Shown: positions 15,844 through 20,469 of the stretch, in pieces
How the letters are laid out: each line of letters begins with the position of its first letter
How positions within the stretch are numbered: position 1 is the stretch's first letter
DNA from: Alphaproteobacteria bacterium UBA2784
GTDB lineage: Bacteria; Pseudomonadota; Alphaproteobacteria; Micropepsales; Micropepsaceae
Length of the DNA: 20,469 nt
Direction: 5' to 3'
Assembly: GCA_002352285.1 (NCBI GenBank)
Contig: DEIC01000096.1
Span: 9,618 to 30,086 of the forward strand
Program-made: the position numbers and the translations under genes
Notes under the pieces: model-generated
Told to the model about the DNA's origin: nothing
What the model saw: only the letters and a program-made list of their open reading frames with translations
Database searches by the model: none

Positions 15844-16851
15844 ATGACGACCAAGAGCCGCGAAATCCGCCTTGCCCGCCGCCCGGTGGGCATGCCCAAG
15901 CCGGAAGACTTTGAATTGGCGTCCGTCGATCTGCCCGCACCCCGCGATGGCGAGGTGCTGGTGCGCAACCACTATATGTCGGTTGACCCCTATATGCGCG
16001 GCCGGATGGTGGAGCGCGAGAGCTATGTGCCGCCCTTCGCCATCGGCAAGGCGCTGGAGGGTGGTGCGGTAGGTGAAGTGGTTGCCGCGGGCAAGGGCGC
16101 GAAATTCGCGGTCGGCGACTTTGTGCAGAGCATGTGGGGCTGGCGCGAGGCCTTCATCTCGGATGGCACGGGGCTTTCCAAGGTTGATCCCAAGCTTGCG
16201 CCCATCCAGTCATTCCTGGGTGCGCTGGGCATGCCGGGCCTGACCGCCTATGCGGGCCTTCTGCATGTGGGTGCGCTCAAAGACGGCGAGAATGTTTTCG
16301 TGTCGGCAGCATCGGGTGCGGTAGGCGCCGTGGTCTGCCAGATCGCCAAGGCCAAGGGCTGCTATGTCGTGGGCTCTGCCGGGTCGGATGAAAAATGCGA
16401 CTGGCTGGTGAAGGAAGCCAGGATCGACAGGGCGATCAATTACAAGAAAGAGAAAAATCTTGATGCCGCCGTGCGCGCTGCCTTCCCCAAGGGGATCGAT
16501 GTCTATTTCGAAAATGTGGGCGGGGCGCATCTGGTAGCGGCGATCAACGCCATGAATGTGCGCGGGCGCATCGCTGCGTGCGGCATGATCGAGCAATACA
16601 ACAACACCGAGCCGACGCCGGGGCCCTGGAACATCATCATGACGGTGCCCAAGAGCCTGAGGATCGAAGGCTTCATCGTCTCGAACTATTTCCATCTTCT
16701 GGGCGATTTCTACCGCGACATGGGGCAGTGGATCGCGCAGGGCAAGATGAAGTGGCGCGAGACGACGCTGAACGGCATCGAGAATGCGCCCGCTGCGTTC
16801 CTTGGCCTCTTCAAGGGCGAGAATTTCGGCAAGGCGCTGGTGAAGCTCTGA
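15844..16851 (+). CDS. Zinc-free MDR NADP-dependent reductase, copy 1 (CurA/alkenal reductase type)
   Basis: This cytosolic oxidoreductase of the medium-chain dehydrogenase/reductase superfamily belongs to the leukotriene B4 dehydrogenase/curcumin reductase branch. It should use NADPH to reduce activated double bonds in 2-alkenals, enones or quinones. Family marks are VDPYMRGRM (about 43-51), the nucleotide loop AASGAVG (155-161), YFENVGG, and the active-site Tyr in EQYNNTEPTPGP. No catalytic or structural zinc cysteines are visible. I start it at ATG 15844 (335 residues), which has GGAG six bases upstream. An ATG at 15832 has no such site. The stop is one base from the next start, so the two form an operon. 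Confidence 0.92.
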   Translation: MTTKSREIRLARRPVGMPKPEDFELASVDLPAPRDGEVLVRNHYMSVDPYMRGRMVERESYVPPFAIGKALEGGAVGEVVAAGKGAKFAVGDFVQSMWGWREAFISDGTGLSKVDPKLAPIQSFLGALGMPGLTAYAGLLHVGALKDGENVFVSAASGAVGAVVCQIAKAKGCYVVGSAGSDEKCDWLVKEARIDRAINYKKEKNLDAAVRAAFPKGIDVYFENVGGAHLVAAINAMNVRGRIAACGMIEQYNNTEPTPGPWNIIMTVPKSLRIEGFIVSNYFHLLGDFYRDMGQWIAQGKMKWRETTLNGIENAPAAFLGLFKGENFGKALVKL

Positions 16852-16852
16852 G

Positions 16853-17857
16853 ATGATGAAGCGGTTTGTGCTGGCGCGCCGTCCTGACGGCGTACCGAAG
16901 GCGGATGATTTCCGGCAGGAGAGCGGAGATATCCCACGCGCGCCTGACGGCGGCATCGTGGTGGCCACAACGCATATCTCGGTTGATCCGGGCATGCGTT
17001 CGCGGCTGTCGGGCGATTCCTATGCGGCGGCGCTGGCGCTGGGCGAGACAATCGAGAGTGCGGGCATCGGACGTGTCATCGAAAGCCGCAATCCGAAATT
17101 CGCCGAAGGTGATCTCGTCTCGGGTGCGCTGGGCTGGACAACGCATCTCGCGCATCCGGGCAAGGGGCTTCTGAAACTTGATCCCGCCTTCTATTCGGGT
17201 GCGGTGCCGCCCACTTGCGCCATTGGCGTGCTGGGTGTGCCGGGGATGACGTCATGGTTTGGCGTGCATGCCCTGTCTGACCTCAAGCCAGGCGAAGTTT
17301 TTCTGGTGTCATCAGCCGCAGGGCCGGTGGGGGCAACGGCCGGCCAGCTTGCCAAGGCCAAGGGCGCGCGCGTCATCGGCATTGCGGGCAGCGATGCAAA
17401 ATGTGCGTGGCTGATTGACGAACTCGGCTTTGATGCGGTCATCAATTATCGCGCGACGCCCGATCTTGGTGTTTCGTTGAATGCGGCGGCGCCTGAGGGC
17501 GTTGACGTCTATTTCGACAATGTCGGGGCGGAGATGCTGGATCAGGCGATCCGCGTGATGCGCCCCCATGGCCGCATCGTAATCTCGGGTCAGGTGGCGG
17601 AGTATAATGCGGCAAGCCCGCGCGGCATTCGCCATGTGCCTGACTTTATCTCCAAGCGGCTGACCATGCGCGGGTTTGTCGTGCTCGACTATGCCACCCA
17701 GTTCCGCGAGGCGCAGGCGGCGATGGCCGCGATGCTCCGCGACGGCACGCTCAAATTCCGTGAGCAGGTGGTGGAGGGTTTCGAGAACCTTCCAGCTGCC
17801 TTCATCAGACTTTTTTCGGGTGATAATTTTGGAAGGTGTCTGGTGCGGGTGGGGTGA
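16853..17857 (+). CDS. Zinc-free MDR NADP-dependent reductase, copy 2 (paralogue)
   Basis: The 334-residue protein is a clear homologue of the gene before it: both open with R.LARRP.G.PK..DF, share a VDP.MR.R segment, and end with the ENLPAAFIRLFSGDNFGR-type stretch. Its cofactor loop is SSAAGPVG (153-160), and the active-site Tyr is in AEYNAASPRG. It differs in the substrate-facing region (HLAHPGKGLLKLDP), so substrate range has probably diverged. The start is one of two adjacent ATG codons at 16853/16856, with GGTGAAG as the likely ribosome site inside the previous gene. Tandem duplication followed by divergence is the simplest origin. The gene ends just before a large palindrome. Confidence 0.92.
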   Translation: MMKRFVLARRPDGVPKADDFRQESGDIPRAPDGGIVVATTHISVDPGMRSRLSGDSYAAALALGETIESAGIGRVIESRNPKFAEGDLVSGALGWTTHLAHPGKGLLKLDPAFYSGAVPPTCAIGVLGVPGMTSWFGVHALSDLKPGEVFLVSSAAGPVGATAGQLAKAKGARVIGIAGSDAKCAWLIDELGFDAVINYRATPDLGVSLNAAAPEGVDVYFDNVGAEMLDQAIRVMRPHGRIVISGQVAEYNAASPRGIRHVPDFISKRLTMRGFVVLDYATQFREAQAAMAAMLRDGTLKFREQVVEGFENLPAAFIRLFSGDNFGRCLVRVG

Positions 17858-17877
17858 GGTGGCGGAGCCATCTTTCG

Positions 17878-18004
17878 CCTCCTCCGCCTTCGCGGGGGAG
17901 GCACGATCCGCACTTGCGGATCGGGTGGGGGAAATTCGCAGCAGACAAAGGCCCCCACCCGGATCGCAATGGCGATCCGACCTCCCCCGCGAAGGCGGAG
18001 GAGG
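17878..18004. repeat. 127-bp compound palindrome (dispersed-repeat-like, between convergent genes)
   Basis: Three nested pairing units are arranged symmetrically around a 20-base loop (17932-17951). The outer arms 17878-17901 and 17981-18004 are perfect 24-base complements. The inner arms 17923-17931 and 17952-17960 are perfect 9-base complements. Between them each side carries its own small palindrome, 17905-17922 (GATCCGCA/TGCGGATC) on the left and 17961-17978 (GGATCGC/GCGATCC) on the right. These can form two lateral hairpins, giving a four-way junction. The left outer arm is also nearly self-complementary (10 pairs with one wobble around CTTC). No open reading frame or T-run is associated. 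It resembles a REP/MITE-like intergenic repeat and may separate or protect the 3' ends of the converging transcripts. Confidence 0.85.
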
Positions 18005-18024
18005 TTGAAAAGTCAGGAGCGCCC

Positions 18025-19404
18025 CTACTCCGCCGCGCGGAACTTGGCAGAGATGTCGCGTTCGGCTTTCAGGCCCTCGGCGATCAGGAAAGCCAGTTCC
18101 AGCGCCTGATTGGCGTTGAGGCGCGGATCGCAGTGGGTGTGATAGCGGCTCGACAGATCGCCTTCGGTGATCGCCATGGCGCCGCCGGTGCATTCGGTGA
18201 CGTTCTGGCCCGTCATTTCAAAATGCACGCCACCGGCATGGGTTCCTTCTGCGCGGTGCACGGCGAAGAAGTTCTGAAGCTCTTTCACGATGCGCTCAAA
18301 CGGCCGCGTCTTGAAGCCATTGCCCGCCTTTATCGTGTTGCCGTGCATGGGATCGCACGACCAGATCACCTTGCGACCCTCACGCTCCACCGCGCGGATG
18401 AGGCGCGGCAGATGTTCGCCCACCGCATCGGCGCCAAAGCGCGCGATCAGCGTCAGGCGGCCGGGCACATTGGCGGGATTGAGGGCATCAATCAGGCGCA
18501 GGAGATCATCGGATTTGATCGAGGGGCCGCACTTCATCCCGAGCGGATTACCGACGCCACGGCAGAACTCGACATGCGCACCATCGAGCTGGCGTGTGCG
18601 ATCACCGATCCAGAGCATGTGGGCCGAGGTGTCGTACCAGTCGCCGGTTGTTGAATCGACGCGGGTGAGTGCCTGCTCAAAGCCGAGCAGCAGCGCCTCA
18701 TGGCTGGTGTAAACATCGGTCGCGCGCAGCTGCGGTGTTGACTCCGGCGTGATGCCACACGCCTCCATGAAGGACAGCGTTTCGGAAATGCGGTCAGCCA
18801 GAGCGCGATAGCGGTCGCCTGCGGGCGAGCCGGAAATGAATCCCAGCGTCCAGCGATGGACATTGTGGAGGTCCGCATAGCCGCCCGTCGCAAAGGCGCG
18901 CAGCAGGTTCACGGTCGCAGCCGCCTGCGTATAGGCATGCACCATGCGCTCCGGGTCTGGCGTGCGCGAGGCGGCGTCAAAATTCATGCCGTTGATGATG
19001 TCGCCGCGATAGGACGGAAGCTCGACTCCGTTCTGGATTTCGGTGCCGGATGAGCGCGGCTTGGCGAATTGCCCGCCAATGCGGCCCACTTTCACCACGG
19101 GACGCGCGGCGGCAAAAGTCAGCACCACCGCCATCTGCAACAGCACGCGGAACGTGTCGCGGATATTGTCGGCGTGAAATTCGGCAAAGCTCTCGGCGCA
19201 GTCGCCACCCTGAAGCAGGAAGGCATTGCCCTCGGCCACTTCGCCCAAAGCGCGGGTCAGGTTGCGCGCCTCGCCCGCGAAGACGAGCGGCGGATATTTG
19301 CGCAGGCGTGTCTCCACGTCGGCGAGCCGGTCGCGGTCGGGATAGACCGGCGCCTGCTCCACCTTCTTCGTCCGCCAGGAGGTGGGAGACCAATTCGCAC
19401 TCAT
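18025..19404 (-). CDS. aroG: Class II DAHP synthase (3-deoxy-7-phosphoheptulonate synthase)
   Basis: The enzyme catalyses the first step of the shikimate pathway, condensing phosphoenolpyruvate and erythrose 4-phosphate. The 459-residue protein is the plant/Mycobacterium class II type: NWSPTSWR at the N-terminus, a metal-ligand Cys69 in QGGDCAESF, VGRIGGQFAKPRS, and WSCDPMHGNT. GGVHFEMTGQNVTEC and a C-terminal HTHCDPRLN hold other metal and substrate ligands. It has no fused chorismate mutase. I use ATG 19404, because an ATG at 19473 would add 23 non-conserved residues. GAGG lies about 10 bases upstream. It converges on the MDR pair across the palindrome. Confidence 0.95.
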   Translation of the reverse strand: MSANWSPTSWRTKKVEQAPVYPDRDRLADVETRLRKYPPLVFAGEARNLTRALGEVAEGNAFLLQGGDCAESFAEFHADNIRDTFRVLLQMAVVLTFAAARPVVKVGRIGGQFAKPRSSGTEIQNGVELPSYRGDIINGMNFDAASRTPDPERMVHAYTQAAATVNLLRAFATGGYADLHNVHRWTLGFISGSPAGDRYRALADRISETLSFMEACGITPESTPQLRATDVYTSHEALLLGFEQALTRVDSTTGDWYDTSAHMLWIGDRTRQLDGAHVEFCRGVGNPLGMKCGPSIKSDDLLRLIDALNPANVPGRLTLIARFGADAVGEHLPRLIRAVEREGRKVIWSCDPMHGNTIKAGNGFKTRPFERIVKELQNFFAVHRAEGTHAGGVHFEMTGQNVTECTGGAMAITEGDLSSRYHTHCDPRLNANQALELAFLIAEGLKAERDISAKFRAAE

Positions 19405-19494
19405 CGCCAAAATCCTCACGCCATATTGCAGCGCAAAAGATACAGGGCGGACAAGGCGCTGGCTAGTTATCAACAGGCGTTCCGTTAACGCGCC
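19405..19494 (-). promoter_or_regulatory. Spacer between glutathione reductase and DAHP synthase genes
   Basis: The 90-base gap holds a small imperfect hairpin right after the glutathione reductase stop (GGCGTT at 19476-19481 against AACGCGCC at 19487-19494) with no T-run. It also has a weak TTG-type promoter candidate in the AT-richer half near the DAHP synthase start. I cannot assign a promoter or terminator with confidence. Confidence 0.25.
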
Positions 19495-20469
19495 TTACGT
19501 CACGGGCTGGCGCATCAGCACCAGTTCCTCGGCGGCGGAGGGATGGAGTGCGATGGTGGCGTCAAAGTCGCGTTTGGTCGCGCCCATTTTCACTGCAATT
19601 CCAACGGCCTGAATGATCTCTGCCGCATCGGGGCCAACAATGTGGCAGCCCAGAACGCGGTCCGTGTGGGCATCGACGACGAGCTTAAGGAGCATCTTCG
19701 TCTCCTTCGTGCCCAGCGTGTATTTCATCGGCCTGAATTGTGATTTGTAGATGTGAACCGCACCGACTGAATGGCGCGCAGCCTCCTCCGTCAACCCAAC
19801 AGTTCCGACTTCGGGCGTCGTGAAGACCGCCGTCGGGATCGTGGTGTGATCGACAGCCAGCGGGTTGTTGTTGAAGACCGTCTCGGCGAAATAGTGACCC
19901 TCGCGGATCGCAACCGGCGTGAGATTGACGCGGTTGGTGACATCGCCCACCGCATAGATGCTCGGCACGCTGGAGCGCGAGTGCGCGTCCACGATCACCG
20001 CGCCCTTCCCATCCAGCGCAACGCCCGCATTTTCCAACCCAAGACCCAGCGTGTTCGGCCAGCGGCCGGTTGCCAGCATCAGCTGATCGCATTCGATGAG
20101 TTTGCCGGTCGAAAGGCCCGCCTCCAGCACCGCGCCGTCGCGGCGCAGACCGACAAGGTTTGCGTCCATCGCAAATTTGATGCCGGCTTTCGCCAGCTCG
20201 GCATGCAGATGGTGGCGCACTTCGCGATCAAAGCCGCGCAGGATTTCCGGCGCGTAGTGAACGATGGTGACTTCCGAGCCAAGGCTGTTGAGAAGCGACG
20301 CAAATTCCAGCGCGATATAGCCTGCACCAACAATCACGATGCGTTCTGGCCGCTGGCGCAGATGAAAAATCTCGTTTGAGGTGATGGCGTGTTCAATGCC
20401 CGGCACACCCTCGGGCACATGCGGGGCAGCGCCCGTGGCAATCAGGATGTGTTTGGCCGTCACCGTGCG
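19495..20469 (-). CDS. gor: Glutathione-disulfide reductase, C-terminal part (cut by window edge)
   Basis: The frame stays open to the last base of the window, so the N-terminal FAD-binding and redox-active CXXXXC region lies outside. The visible 324 residues begin near ILIATGAAP, at the end of the FAD domain. They continue through the NADPH domain (VGAGYIALEFASLLNSLG) and the second FAD contact (IYAVGDVTNRVNLTPVA), then the dimer interface ending HPSAAEELVLMRQPV, which contains the catalytic His-Glu pair. Ending and spacing fit Gor rather than lipoamide or mercuric reductase. One of the usual NADPH-phosphate arginines appears to be Tyr here (20254-20256). The stop is 90 bases upstream of the DAHP synthase start on the same strand. 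Confidence 0.92.
   Translation of the reverse strand, partial: RTVTAKHILIATGAAPHVPEGVPGIEHAITSNEIFHLRQRPERIVIVGAGYIALEFASLLNSLGSEVTIVHYAPEILRGFDREVRHHLHAELAKAGIKFAMDANLVGLRRDGAVLEAGLSTGKLIECDQLMLATGRWPNTLGLGLENAGVALDGKGAVIVDAHSRSSVPSIYAVGDVTNRVNLTPVAIREGHYFAETVFNNNPLAVDHTTIPTAVFTTPEVGTVGLTEEAARHSVGAVHIYKSQFRPMKYTLGTKETKMLLKLVVDAHTDRVLGCHIVGPDAAEIIQAVGIAVKMGATKRDFDATIALHPSAAEELVLMRQPVT

Noticed and set aside
17312..18193. 293-codon minus-strand frame spanning the palindrome
   Set aside because: It reads through the repeat as proline/arginine-rich sequence and is antisense to the second MDR gene, while overlapping the DAHP synthase end in another frame.

Overview
This is a GC-rich, densely packed chromosomal stretch from a Gram-negative bacterium. 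An alphaproteobacterium is most likely, given an Atm1-type exporter with the N(F/Y)ETVKYFN signature, a class II DAHP synthase, cytochrome c', a citramalate synthase and a glutathione reductase. I cannot fix the genus. I see 16 protein-coding genes, no rRNA or tRNA gene, no insertion sequence, no CRISPR array and no phage gene. No gene-free stretch exceeds 300 bases. The longest are 17858-18024 (a large compound palindrome), 15682-15843 (divergent spacer), 10423-10581 (leader of cysS) and 4408-4522 (divergent spacer).

Region 1 (2-4407, minus strand) reads from right to left as class II cytochrome c', di-haem cytochrome c, a membrane-anchored Ig-like protein of unknown function, and an Atm1-type ABC exporter. 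The first three are spaced by 2-9 bases and look like one transcript; the exporter follows after about 60 bases. Divergent from this is a LOG-family phosphoribohydrolase (4523-5092, plus), whose 3' end overlaps the convergent rarD gene by 35 bases.

Region 2 (5058-15681, minus strand) is a long co-directional run: Gfo/Idh/MocA oxidoreductase, DegT-type sugar aminotransferase, nadE, gltX, then a 159-base leader, then cysS, cimA, a sphingosine-1-phosphate-lyase-like PLP enzyme and rarD. Most joints overlap or are separated by fewer than 25 bases. The run therefore mixes tRNA charging (Glu, Cys), NAD and branched-chain amino acid synthesis, and what looks like one half of a 3-amino-sugar nucleotide pathway.

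Region 3 (15844-17857, plus strand) holds two tandem, homologous zinc-free medium-chain reductases of the curcumin/alkenal reductase type, one base apart. They converge on a class II DAHP synthase (18025-19404, minus). The gap contains a 127-base palindrome that appears able to fold into a four-way structure and looks like a dispersed repeat unit.

Region 4 (19495-20469, minus) is the C-terminal two thirds of a glutathione reductase that runs off the right edge.

Most of the window is housekeeping and I found no clear new defence or mobile system. The points most worth checking are the palindrome, the S1P-lyase-like enzyme in a housekeeping operon, the cytochrome/Ig-like/Atm1 cluster, and a substituted NADPH-binding arginine in the glutathione reductase.
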